Source: Pseudomonas sp. FP1742 (GTDB lineage: Bacteria; Pseudomonadota; Gammaproteobacteria; Pseudomonadales; Pseudomonadaceae). Taken from it: a stretch of 64,000 nt of DNA. Each line of letters opens with the position of its first letter. The first letter of the stretch is position 1. This document shows, piece after piece, positions 1 through 8,218 of this stretch. The stretch is from contig NZ_CP117460.1 in the NCBI RefSeq assembly GCF_030687145.1, positions 5,518,001 through 5,582,000 on the forward strand, in the 5' to 3' direction. The position numbers and the translations under genes are program-made. The notes below the pieces were generated by a model. That model did not search any database, was not told the DNA's origin, and was given only the letters and a program-made list of their open reading frames with translations.

Positions 1-30
1 CCTGAGCCCGAGGCATGTATTGCTTGTCCG

Positions 31-135
31 GGCCTCTTCGCGAGCAAGCCCGCTCCCACAGTTGATCTTCGTCGTACACAACATCTGTGTTTCATGAAGA
101 TCAATTGTGGGAGCGGGCTTGCTCGCGAAGACGGC
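31..135. repeat. REPIN (inverted pair of REP elements)
   Basis: Two REP units face each other: the left arm ends in AAGCCCGCTCCCACA near 46-60 and the right arm begins TGTGGGAGCGGGCTT near 106-120. Pairing continues inward (TTGATCTTC with GAAGATCAA, then ACACA with TGTGT), so almost the whole element can fold into one long hairpin. Related pairs lie near 43.0, 47.1 and 62.0 kb. Such pairs are typical intergenic repeats of fluorescent pseudomonads, mobilised by RAYT transposases; none is encoded here. Confidence 0.9.
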
Positions 136-161
136 AGATCAGGCACCGCAGAGTTAAGATC

Positions 162-419
162 TCAACGCTTACCCATCGAACGACGAGTGCCGGGTGGCGC
201 TGCGCCTGGGGTCTTGGTGTGGCCGTTCTTGGCGCCGTTCTTGTACCAAGGCTGGCTGCCATTCTTCGCCGCAGCCAGTTCGCCCGGCTTGAACGGAAAC
301 TTGAACGCCGGGATCGCCGCTTTGGTTTCGCTGTCGGCGCTGGAGTCGACGCTGTCGGGCAGGTCTGCCTGGTCGTCGCGCAAAGCGTCGGCAACCGGCG
401 GTTGTGTCGGGGAAGTCAT
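162..419 (-). CDS. Small hypothetical protein, polar and proline/lysine-rich
   Basis: This encodes 85 residues and I do not recognise a family. The N-terminal 35 residues are acidic (many D, S, E). The rest is basic and rich in K, P, G and N, ending RRSMGKR. There is no signal peptide, membrane segment or cysteine. The start is supported by a GGAG sequence five bases upstream of the ATG. It looks largely disordered, and nucleic-acid binding through the basic half is possible but is a guess. It stands alone, with a REPIN immediately downstream. Confidence 0.55.
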   Translation of the reverse strand: MTSPTQPPVADALRDDQADLPDSVDSSADSETKAAIPAFKFPFKPGELAAAKNGSQPWYKNGAKNGHTKTPGAAPPGTRRSMGKR

Positions 420-758
420 GAAAGCTCCGGGTGATGCTCAAAGAGTCGGGCCCGGTAGGCGAGCCGCGAAAGGCGGCAGTATACCTGTGTCGGGGTCTGC
501 AAGCTTCAAGCCGCGAGCGAGTCCGTCGGGTTTTGTGCTGACTGAGCTGCCGTCCACACAACCCTTGAAGACGATGCCCCCTGTGGGAGCGGTGTGCACT
601 CGTCCCTCACCACTGATCAAGGGAATCAGCAGCAACCCAGAAAGGTCCAAACTGACAGCGCCGTCAGTTACCCGTCACGTTCCTGACGGGCGAACAGGTT
701 TATAAAGGAAGGTATAAACCTGACAAAACCAGACCACTCAGCCCGGCGCCCCACTCGC
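420..758. other. Intergenic region upstream of the RND operon
   Basis: About 340 bases separate the small minus-strand gene from the efflux operon, and no convincing gene lies here. A lone REP-like fragment, TGTGGGAGCGG, sits near 582-592 without a partner and looks like a decayed half-REP. The last 110 bases carry the stacked palindromes described separately. Promoters for both flanking genes must lie here, but I could not assign -35/-10 pairs with confidence. Confidence 0.6.
650..722 (+). promoter_or_regulatory. Three consecutive perfect palindromes upstream of the RND operon
   Basis: Three inverted repeats lie end to end: AACTGAC-N6-GTCAGTT (650-669), CCCGTCA-N6-TGACGGG (671-690) and CAGGTTTATA-N8-TATAAACCTG (695-722). 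The first two share GTCA/TGAC half-sites, and consecutive GTCA cores are 11 bp apart, as in OmpR-family direct-repeat sites. The third ends 36 bases before the efflux ATG. I infer an operator, possibly for the response regulator encoded in the same operon. The third palindrome could instead be a leader hairpin. Confidence 0.55.
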
Positions 759-1919
759 ATGCGAATTCAGAAAAAAACCGCCCTGCTCGCCGCCCTTCTG
801 ATCACCCTGGCAGCGCTGGGCGTGTGGTACGCCGCCAAACCCGTCACCACCAAACTGGCCGCCCCCACCGCCATTCCCGTGCGGGTGGTCAGCGTCGTCG
901 AAAAAGATGTGCCCCGTTACGTCAGCGGCATCGGCTCGGTGTTGTCCTTGCACAGCGTGGTCGTGCGCCCACAGATCGACGGTATCCTCACCAAGTTGTT
1001 GGTCAAGGAAGGCCAACTGGTGAACCAGGGCGACCTGCTGGCCACCCTCGATGACCGCTCGATCCGCGCCAGCCTCGATCAGGCTCGGGCACAACTGGGC
1101 GAAAGCCAGGCGCAACTGCAAGTGGCACAGGTCAACCTCAAACGCTACAAACTGCTCAGTGTCGACGACGGCGTGTCCAAGCAGACCTACGACCAGCAAC
1201 AAGCCCTGGTCAATCAACTCAAAGCCACCGCCCAAGGCAATCAGGCCTCGATCGACGCCGCTCTGGTGCAGCTTTCCTACACACAGATTCGCTCCCCGGT
1301 CACCGGCCGCGTTGGTATTCGCACGGTGGACGAAGGCAACTTCCTGCGCATGACCGACACCCAAGGCCTGTTCACGGTGACCCAGATCGACCCGATCGCC
1401 GTCGAGTTTTCCCTGCCGCAGCAAATGCTGCCGACCCTGCAAGGCCTGATCAACGATCCACAGCACACGCCGGTCAAGGCTTACATCGGTGCCGACACCG
1501 ACGGCGAAACCGGCAACCTGCTGGGCGAAGGTCACCTGACCCTGATCGACAACCAGATCAACGCCAACACCGGCACCATCCGTGCCAAGGCCGAATTCGC
1601 CAATCCCGCACAGAAACTCTGGCCGGGTCTGCTGGTGACGGTAAAGATTCAGACAGCGCTGGATAAAAATGCGCTGGTGGTGCCGCCCACCGTCGTACAA
1701 CGCGGGCTCGATCAACATTTCGTCTACCGGGTCAATGGCGACAAGGTCGAGGCCGTGCAGGTGCAGATGGTCTATCAAGGCAGCGGCCAGGACATCATCA
1801 AAGGCGTTAAACCGGGCGATGTGCTGGTCAGCGACGGCCAATCGAGGCTCAAACCCGGTTCGACCGTGCAAGTACTGAGCGAGCCAGCGCAAGTGGTCCA
1901 GTCGGAGCCAAAACCATGA
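759..1919 (+). CDS. RND efflux periplasmic adaptor (membrane fusion protein)
   Basis: This 386-residue protein is a HlyD/MdtA-type adaptor that would link an inner-membrane RND pump to an outer-membrane channel. Residues 7-26 form an uncleaved anchor or signal segment; no lipobox cysteine is present, unlike MexA/AcrA. Next come a half-lipoyl domain (around 65-95), a glutamine- and alanine-rich coiled-coil hairpin (around 100-170), the second lipoyl half and a beta-barrel domain. The stop codon overlaps the start of the pump gene. The family is clear; the substrate cannot be read from sequence. Confidence 0.9.
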   Translation: MRIQKKTALLAALLITLAALGVWYAAKPVTTKLAAPTAIPVRVVSVVEKDVPRYVSGIGSVLSLHSVVVRPQIDGILTKLLVKEGQLVNQGDLLATLDDRSIRASLDQARAQLGESQAQLQVAQVNLKRYKLLSVDDGVSKQTYDQQQALVNQLKATAQGNQASIDAALVQLSYTQIRSPVTGRVGIRTVDEGNFLRMTDTQGLFTVTQIDPIAVEFSLPQQMLPTLQGLINDPQHTPVKAYIGADTDGETGNLLGEGHLTLIDNQINANTGTIRAKAEFANPAQKLWPGLLVTVKIQTALDKNALVVPPTVVQRGLDQHFVYRVNGDKVEAVQVQMVYQGSGQDIIKGVKPGDVLVSDGQSRLKPGSTVQVLSEPAQVVQSEPKP

Positions 1920-4900
1920 AGGGCCACGGTTCCATTTCCGCGTGGTGCATCGATCATCCGGTGGCGACGATCCTGCTGACCTTTGCCCTTATATTGCTCG
2001 GCGTCATCGCCTTCCCGCGACTGTCGATTGCGCCACTGCCGGAAGCGGAATTCCCGACCATTCAGGTGGCCGCGCAGCTGCCCGGGGCCAACCCGGAGAC
2101 CATGGCCTCGTCGGTGGCCACGCCGCTTGAAGTACAATTCAGCGCCATCCCCGGCGTGACCCAGATGACCTCGAGCAGCGCCTTGGGCTCGACCATCCTG
2201 ACCCTGCAATTCACCCTCGACAAAAGCATCGACACCGCCGCCCAGGAAGTCCAGGCCGCCATCAACACCGCCGCCGGCAAATTGCCCAAAGATATGCCGA
2301 ACCTGCCAACCTGGAGGAAGGTCAATCCGGCCGACAGCCCGGTGCTGATCCTCAGCATCAACTCGCCGCAAATGCCCGGCACCGAACTCAGCGATCTGGT
2401 AGAAACCCTGCTCGCCCGTCAGATCAGCCAGATCGACGGCGTAGGCCAAATCAACGTTAGCGGTCAGCAACGTCCGGCGATCCGCGTGCAAGCGTCGGCG
2501 GACAAACTCGCCGCCATCGGCCTGACCCTGGCGGACATTCGTCTAGCGATCCAGCAATCCAGCCTCAACCTGGCCAAGGGTGCGTTGTACGGCGAGTCGA
2601 GCATTTCGACCTTATCCACCAACGATCAGTTGTTCCACCCCGAGGAATACAGCCAACTCATCGTTTCCTACAAGAACGGCGCGCCGGTTCATCTCAAGGA
2701 CGTGGCCAAAGTTGTCAGCGGTTCGGAAGACGCCTACATCCAGGCCTGGGCCGATGGCAAGCCGGGGGTGAACCTGGTGATTTTCCGCCAGCCGGGCGCC
2801 AACATCGTCGAGACCGTCGACCGTATTCAAGCGGCCTTGCCAACGCTGGAGGCCATGCTGCCGGCCTCGATGCAGGTCAAAGTGTTGATCGACCGCACCC
2901 AGACCATCCGCGCCTCGCTGCATGAAGTGGAAATCACCCTGCTGATTGCGATCCTGCTGGTGGTGGCAGTGATGGCGCTGTTCCTGCGTCAGTTATCGGC
3001 GACCCTGATTGTGACGGCAGTGCTCGGCGTGTCGCTGATTGCCAGTTTCGCCCTGATGTACATCATGGGCTTCAGCCTGAATAACCTGACGCTGGTGGCG
3101 ATTGTGGTGGCTGTCGGGTTCGTGGTGGACGATGCGATTGTGGTGGTGGAGAACATTCACCGCCACCTGGAGGCCGGCGACGGTATGCGCGAGGCGGCGA
3201 TCAAGGGCGCCGGCGAGATCGGATTTACTGTGGTTTCCATCAGCTTCTCGCTGGTGGCGGCGTTCATTCCGCTGCTGTTCATGGGCGGCGTGGTCGGGCG
3301 GCTGTTCAAGGAGTTCGCCTTGACCGCCACCTCGACCATCCTGATTTCGGTGGTGGTGTCCCTGACCCTGGCACCGACGCTGGCCGCGCTGTTCATGCGC
3401 GCACCGGTGCATCATGCCCACAGCAAGCCGGGGTTCGGCGAGCGCTTGCTGGCGCTGTACGATAAGGGCCTGCGCCGCGCCCTCGCCCATCAGACGTTGA
3501 TGATCGGAGTGTTCGGTCTGTCGCTGGGGTTGGCCATTGCCGGTTATATCTTCATCCCCAAAGGTTTCTTCCCGGTACAGGACACCGGATTCGTCCTCGG
3601 CACCACCGAAGCCGCTGCGGACATTTCCTACGGCGACATGGTGAAAAAACACCTGGCGATGGCCGAAATCGTCGCCGCCGACCCCGCCGTCGAGACGTTC
3701 TCGCACTCGGTCGGCGTTTCAGGCAGCAACCAGACCATCGCCAACGGCCGCTTCTGGATTTCGCTGAAAAAACGCGGCGACCGTGACGTGTCCGCCAGCC
3801 AGTTCATCGACCGGATTCGCCCGCAATTGATGAAAGTCCCGGGCATCGTGTTGTACCTGCGCGCCGGGCAAGACATCAACCTCAGTTCCGGCCCGAGCCG
3901 CGCCCAGTACCAATACGTGCTCAAGAGCAACGACGGCGCCCTCCTGAGTACCTGGACCCAGCACCTGACAGAAAAACTGCGCAGCAACCCGGCGTTCCGT
4001 GACATTTCCAACGACTTGCAACTGGGCGGCAGCATCACCCACATCAGCATCGACCGCAGCGCCGCGGCGCGTTTCGGCCTGACCGCCAGCGATGTCGACG
4101 AAGCGCTGTACGATGCCTTCGGCCAGCGGCAGATCAATGAATTCCAGACCCAGACCAACCAGTACAACGTGATTCTGGAACTGGACACCAAACAGCGCGG
4201 CAAGGCCGAAAGCCTCAACTATTTCTACCTGCGCTCGCCGCTGAGTGGGGAAATGGTGCCGCTGTCGGCCCTGGCGAAGTTCGATGCGCCGACCATCGGC
4301 CCGTTGTCCATCGCTCACGACGGGATGTTCCCGGCGGCCAACCTGTCATTCAACCTGGCGCCCGGCGTGGCGCTGGGCGATGCGGTGCTCATGCTCAACC
4401 AGGCCAAGGCTGAAATCGGTATGCCAGCGGCCATCAGCGGTAACTTCCAGGGCGCGGCCCAGGCGTTCCAGAGTTCGCTGGCCAGCCAGCCGTGGCTGAT
4501 TCTCGCGGCGCTGGTGGCGGTGTACATCATTCTCGGCGTGCTGTACGAAAGCTTCGTGCATCCGCTGACGATCATTTCGACCCTGCCCTCGGCGGGGCTC
4601 GGGGCGGTGATCATGCTGTGGATTTGCCGCCAGGACTTTTCGATCATGGCGCTGATCGGGCTGGTGCTGCTGATCGGTATCGTCAAGAAGAACGGCATCC
4701 TGATGATCGACTTCGCGCTGGACGCCCAGCGCAAACGTGGCCTGCCACCGCAAGAGGCGATCCATGAAGCCTGCCTCACCCGGTTCCGGCCGATCATCAT
4801 GACCACGCTTGCCGCCCTGCTCGGCGCCTTGCCGCTGATGCTCGGTTATGGCACCGGCGCCGAACTGCGCCAACCGTTGGGCATCGCGGTGGTCGGCGGT

Positions 4901-5017
4901 TTGCTGGTGAGCCAGGCGCTGACGTTGTTCACCACGCCGGTCATATACTTGTGGCTTGAGCGGATATTCCATAGACCCACACCAGCACAGCAGCCGGTGC
5001 TGGCGACCACAGACTGA
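1916..5017 (+). CDS. RND efflux pump, inner-membrane transporter (HAE1 type)
   Basis: This 1033-residue protein is a full-length AcrB/MdtB-type proton-driven exporter. It has the first transmembrane helix at 12-30, two large periplasmic loops and two bundles of membrane helices. The proton-relay aspartate pair is present in helix 4 (VGFVVDDAIVVVEN), and the partner lysine is present in helix 10 (IGIVKKNGILMIDF). The DD plus K arrangement fits the drug/hydrophobe-exporting HAE1 branch rather than the heavy-metal CzcA branch. Its ATG overlaps the adaptor stop. No outer-membrane channel is encoded alongside, so it presumably borrows one. Confidence 0.93.
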   Translation: MKGHGSISAWCIDHPVATILLTFALILLGVIAFPRLSIAPLPEAEFPTIQVAAQLPGANPETMASSVATPLEVQFSAIPGVTQMTSSSALGSTILTLQFTLDKSIDTAAQEVQAAINTAAGKLPKDMPNLPTWRKVNPADSPVLILSINSPQMPGTELSDLVETLLARQISQIDGVGQINVSGQQRPAIRVQASADKLAAIGLTLADIRLAIQQSSLNLAKGALYGESSISTLSTNDQLFHPEEYSQLIVSYKNGAPVHLKDVAKVVSGSEDAYIQAWADGKPGVNLVIFRQPGANIVETVDRIQAALPTLEAMLPASMQVKVLIDRTQTIRASLHEVEITLLIAILLVVAVMALFLRQLSATLIVTAVLGVSLIASFALMYIMGFSLNNLTLVAIVVAVGFVVDDAIVVVENIHRHLEAGDGMREAAIKGAGEIGFTVVSISFSLVAAFIPLLFMGGVVGRLFKEFALTATSTILISVVVSLTLAPTLAALFMRAPVHHAHSKPGFGERLLALYDKGLRRALAHQTLMIGVFGLSLGLAIAGYIFIPKGFFPVQDTGFVLGTTEAAADISYGDMVKKHLAMAEIVAADPAVETFSHSVGVSGSNQTIANGRFWISLKKRGDRDVSASQFIDRIRPQLMKVPGIVLYLRAGQDINLSSGPSRAQYQYVLKSNDGALLSTWTQHLTEKLRSNPAFRDISNDLQLGGSITHISIDRSAAARFGLTASDVDEALYDAFGQRQINEFQTQTNQYNVILELDTKQRGKAESLNYFYLRSPLSGEMVPLSALAKFDAPTIGPLSIAHDGMFPAANLSFNLAPGVALGDAVLMLNQAKAEIGMPAAISGNFQGAAQAFQSSLASQPWLILAALVAVYIILGVLYESFVHPLTIISTLPSAGLGAVIMLWICRQDFSIMALIGLVLLIGIVKKNGILMIDFALDAQRKRGLPPQEAIHEACLTRFRPIIMTTLAALLGALPLMLGYGTGAELRQPLGIAVVGGLLVSQALTLFTTPVIYLWLERIFHRPTPAQQPVLATTD

Positions 5018-5026
5018 GGCGGGGTC

Positions 5027-5704
5027 ATGCGCGTTCTGATTATCGAAGACGAGGAAAAAACCGCGGACTATCTGCACCGCGGCCTGACGGAACAGGGTTA
5101 CACCGTGGACGTTGCCCGCGATGGCATCGAAGGCCTGCACCTGGCGCTGGAAAGTGACTACGCGGTGATTGTCCTCGACGTCATGCTGCCGGGCCTCGAC
5201 GGTTTCGGCGTGCTGCGCGCATTGCGTGCGCGCAAGCAAACCCCGGTGATCATGCTCACCGCCCGCGAGCGGGTTGAAGACCGCATCAAAGGCCTGCGCG
5301 ATGGCGCGGACGATTACCTCGGCAAACCGTTTTCCTTCCTCGAACTGGTGGCGCGCCTGCAAGCGCTGACCCGGCGCAGCGGTGGCCATGAGCCGGTGCA
5401 GGTGAGCATCGCCGACCTGTGGATAGATTTGATCAGCCGCAAAGCCACTCGCGCCGGCACCCGTCTGGATCTGACCGCCAAGGAGTTTTCGCTGTTGAGT
5501 GTGTTGGCGCGCAGACAGGGTGAAATCCTCTCGAAAACCGCCATCGCCGAGATGGTCTGGGATATTAATTTCGACAGCGACGCCAACGTGGTCGAAGTCG
5601 CGATCAAACGCCTGCGGGCCAAGCTCGACGGGCCGTTCGACGAGAAACTGCTGCACACCATTCGTGGCATGGGTTATGTGCTGGAGAGCCGTGGTGTCCA
5701 GTAA
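5027..5704 (+). CDS. OmpR-family response regulator (CusR/IrlR-like)
   Basis: This 225-residue protein has a receiver domain with acidic pocket EDEE at 7-10, phosphoacceptor D51 (VLDVMLPGLDG) and conserved lysine in YLGKPF. A winged-helix DNA-binding domain follows (around 125-222, with LTAKEFSLLSVLARRQGEILS). It starts nine bases after the pump gene and its end overlaps the kinase gene, so it belongs to the efflux operon. It resembles the CusR/CopR/IrlR subgroup, often metal- or copper-responsive, but the paired pump is drug-type. It likely regulates its own operon. Confidence 0.92.
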   Translation: MRVLIIEDEEKTADYLHRGLTEQGYTVDVARDGIEGLHLALESDYAVIVLDVMLPGLDGFGVLRALRARKQTPVIMLTARERVEDRIKGLRDGADDYLGKPFSFLELVARLQALTRRSGGHEPVQVSIADLWIDLISRKATRAGTRLDLTAKEFSLLSVLARRQGEILSKTAIAEMVWDINFDSDANVVEVAIKRLRAKLDGPFDEKLLHTIRGMGYVLESRGVQ

Positions 5705-7058
5705 CTCCATCGCGCTGCGCCTGAGCGGGATGTTTACGCTGGTGGCGCTGCTGGTGTTCCTGTTGATCGGTGGTGCGCTGTATCAACAGGTCGACAAGGG
5801 CTTGGGCCTGCTGCCCGAAGCCGAACTCGACGCCCGCTACAGCGTGCTCGAATCGGCGCTCAACCGTTACGGCACGCCCGAGCATTGGGTGAAGATCAAC
5901 GCCAAGCTCAAACTGCTGAGCGAAGAAGACAAACGCATTCGCTTTTGGGTGGTCAGCGGTAATCCCGGTTATGAATACGGCCAACCCGACGCGTCGATCC
6001 GCGCGTTCGCCCAAGGCCGGTTGGGCATGCGCGACATGGAATTGCCCGACCATCCGTACCCGCTGAAAGTGCTGCTAACCGAGTTGCCGGCCAAGGACCA
6101 GCGCCCGCCGCTGCGCTTCATGATCGGCATCGACACCGAAACCTTTTACGAGACGCAGCACCACTTGCTGATTGCCCTGATCAGCCTGGCGATCATTGGA
6201 GTATTGCTGGCCTCGCTACTCGGTTATTGGGTGGCGCGGATCGGCCTCAAACCGCTGATCAAGTTGTCCCAGGAAGCCCAGCGCCTGGCACCACCGAGGC
6301 TGTCCGGGCGCCTGCAATTATCGCCATTGCCCCCGGAGCTCGATCAGTTCGTCAGCTCGTTCAACGCCACCCTGGAACGGGTCGAACAGGCCTACTCGCG
6401 GCTGGAATCGTTCAATGCCGACGTGGCCCATGAACTGCGCTCGCCGCTGACCAACCTGATCGGTCAGACCCAGGTTGCGCTGACACGCGGGCGTTCCGCC
6501 GAACACTATTTCGAAGTGCTGCAATCGAACCTCGAAGAGCTGGAACGGCTGCGCTCGATCATCAACGACATGCTGTTCCTTGCCAGCGCGGATCAGGGCA
6601 GCAAGGCCACCCAACTGACGTCCACCTCACTGGCCGCCGAAGTAGCGACGACGCTGGAATACCTGGATTTCATTCTTGAGGATGCGCAGGTTCAGGTCGA
6701 GGTCAGTGGTGATGCGCAGGTCCGTATCGAGATCGCACATCTGCGCCGGGCGTTGATCAACTTGCTGAGCAACGCGGTGCAGCACACAGCGCCAGGGCAA
6801 GTGATTCAGGTGCGGATCGAAGTCGAAGAGCATCAAGTGAGCATCGGCGTCGCCAACCCGGGGTCGCCGATTGCCAATGAGCATCTGCCGCGCCTGTTCG
6901 AACGTTTCTACCGGGTCGATGCGTCACGCAGTAACAGTGGCAACAACCATGGCCTGGGGTTGGCGATCGTCAAGGCGATTGCGCTGATGCATGGCGGGGA
7001 TGTGTTTGTGCGCAGTGATCATGGGATGAATACCTTCGGGATTCATTTACCGGTTTGA
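5694..7058 (+). CDS. Sensor histidine kinase (CusS/IrlS-like)
   Basis: This is the membrane partner of the response regulator just upstream. I place the start at the GTG at 5694 (GTG at 5691 is also possible), overlapping the regulator stop, which gives about 454 residues. There are membrane segments near residues 14-32 and around 160-185 flanking a periplasmic sensor of about 130 residues, then a HAMP-like linker. The H-box is DVAHELRSPLTN, the N-box LINLLSNAVQHT and the G-box GLGLAIVKAIALMHGG. The ligand is unknown. The frame is open further upstream, but that part overlaps the regulator and is not credible as coding. Confidence 0.9.
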   Translation: MSSNSIALRLSGMFTLVALLVFLLIGGALYQQVDKGLGLLPEAELDARYSVLESALNRYGTPEHWVKINAKLKLLSEEDKRIRFWVVSGNPGYEYGQPDASIRAFAQGRLGMRDMELPDHPYPLKVLLTELPAKDQRPPLRFMIGIDTETFYETQHHLLIALISLAIIGVLLASLLGYWVARIGLKPLIKLSQEAQRLAPPRLSGRLQLSPLPPELDQFVSSFNATLERVEQAYSRLESFNADVAHELRSPLTNLIGQTQVALTRGRSAEHYFEVLQSNLEELERLRSIINDMLFLASADQGSKATQLTSTSLAAEVATTLEYLDFILEDAQVQVEVSGDAQVRIEIAHLRRALINLLSNAVQHTAPGQVIQVRIEVEEHQVSIGVANPGSPIANEHLPRLFERFYRVDASRSNSGNNHGLGLAIVKAIALMHGGDVFVRSDHGMNTFGIHLPV

Positions 7059-7216
7059 TTTCGAAATATGTAGCGACTGTCTGCTGAAAGCAAAAAACAC
7101 GTTCAACCTATTATTTCTGACAGTAGACAGCTCGATGCTTACGGTCCCAAATGAAGAACCTTGCCATCTCCCAAGATATCGGCAAGACCTCTCTTCATCA
7201 CGAACAGGAATTCGGC

Positions 7217-7648
7217 ATGACTACCGAAAATGTAGTGCAAGAATCCAAAGGCACACTGATTGCGACCAAATCCTATGAGGGCCCCATTAATGCGAGTGTC
7301 GTTTCATACAGAGAAGGCTCCAGAGACGGCATAACTCTTTACGGGCAGATGTTTACTGACGCTGAAAACTCCAGGGGTATTCAAATCGAGTTTTTCAAAG
7401 ACGCTGAGGTGGGGGTAGCTTTGCCGGTTGGAGGCAACTGGCCAAAGGTCATTACACTGTCATACTTTCGCCAAGAGGGCGCCCACAGGACTCAGTACAC
7501 GGCTCAAGCAGGCGATTTAACACTCAAATCATTCGATTATGAAACAAGCTATGCATCGGGGACTTTTAAGTTCTGGGCGGAGGTTGATGAGGGCACGCAT
7601 GAGTTCGAAGGGAATTTTGATATCCGCCTGATCCCGAGGAAACAGTGA
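7217..7648 (+). CDS. Orphan hypothetical protein, beta-rich, AT-richer than neighbours
   Basis: This encodes 143 residues of unrecognised family. Alternating hydrophobic and polar stretches with many T, Y, F and G suggest a beta-sandwich. There is no signal peptide, cysteine or membrane helix, so it is probably cytosolic or exported by another route. I chose the ATG at 7217, which has AGGA eight bases upstream, over an ATG at 7151 that lacks one. Codon use is visibly more AT-rich than in the flanking genes, a sign of recent transfer. A 10-bp hairpin follows it. Confidence 0.65.
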   Translation: MTTENVVQESKGTLIATKSYEGPINASVVSYREGSRDGITLYGQMFTDAENSRGIQIEFFKDAEVGVALPVGGNWPKVITLSYFRQEGAHRTQYTAQAGDLTLKSFDYETSYASGTFKFWAEVDEGTHEFEGNFDIRLIPRKQ

Positions 7649-7687
7649 CTTTCTGCTTACCCCCCTACACCTCCTTGCCAACGCAGT

Positions 7688-7712
7688 GACTGTTGCCGTG
7701 CAGGCAACAGTC
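7688..7712 (+). terminator. Hairpin after the orphan gene (possible terminator)
   Basis: A perfect 10-bp inverted repeat, GACTGTTGCC-GTGCA-GGCAACAGTC, lies 40 bases after the orphan gene. The downstream sequence is only weakly T-rich, so termination efficiency is uncertain. Confidence 0.5.
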
Positions 7713-7799
7713 CTTATCCTGATCGACTCTTTTTCCCATCCCTGATCCCCCTTATCGTTGCCCCATCAAACAGCACTTGCCAAGCAAGAAGGTTTAAAG

Positions 7800-8024
7800 A
7801 TGTCCAACAGTATGGGTATTGCCAGCGCTTTCGTTTTGTCGTCCTTGTTCCTGTCTCCGTTCGCCATGGCTGAAGAGTCGCAGACATTCGTCGCACAAAA
7901 TGCCGAACGCGCCAAAGCCTACGAACAGTATCAAAGCGAACTGACAGCCAAGGCCCAAGAGGCTGCGCAACCCCCTCAAGCGTCGAGCACTCAAGCCCAG
8001 CCACGGGTTGAGAAAGACAGCTGA
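7800..8024 (+). CDS. Small exported protein upstream of the porin
   Basis: This encodes 74 residues. Residues 1-24 look like a signal peptide ending AMA, which leaves a mature peptide of about 50 residues that is charged, helical at first (QNAERAKAYEQYQSELTAKA) and then rich in P, Q and A. The ATG at 7800 has AGAAGG upstream at suitable distance. I do not recognise a named family, and a periplasmic function is inferred from the signal only. A strong terminator separates it from the porin gene. Confidence 0.6.
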   Translation: MSNSMGIASAFVLSSLFLSPFAMAEESQTFVAQNAERAKAYEQYQSELTAKAQEAAQPPQASSTQAQPRVEKDS

Positions 8025-8093
8025 TCCATACGTATCGCTCTGTTTCCCTCGACACTTTTCATCGGCTCTTCCCTTTGAAAAGTTGTCTTCAAA

Positions 8094-8118
8094 GCCGCTG
8101 CTATCAGCGGCTTTTTTT
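8094..8118 (+). terminator. Rho-independent terminator after the small exported protein gene
   Basis: Stem GCCGCTG-CTAT-CAGCGGC is followed by seven T residues. Confidence 0.9.
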
Positions 8119-8218
8119 CGTGGTGGTTTTAAACCCCTTCAGTTCGTCTTCCCTGACAACAAACATCCGTACTTCAAAACAATGAAATACTTAGTTGACC
8201 CAAGGAGCTTTACCGCAC

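Noticed and set aside
5499..5693. N-terminal extension of the sensor kinase into the response regulator gene
   Set aside because: The extension would overlap the regulator by about 200 bases with low-complexity S/R/W sequence; the GTG at 5694 gives the normal kinase N-terminus.
4346..5710. A long minus-strand frame opposite the RND pump end and the response regulator gene
   Set aside because: It spans two well-supported plus-strand genes and has Q/H/R-rich shadow composition.
7070..7140. Possible terminator from TGTCTGCTGA and CAGTAGACAG after the sensor kinase
   Set aside because: The arms pair poorly and are separated by a long AT-rich loop with no T run in the right place.
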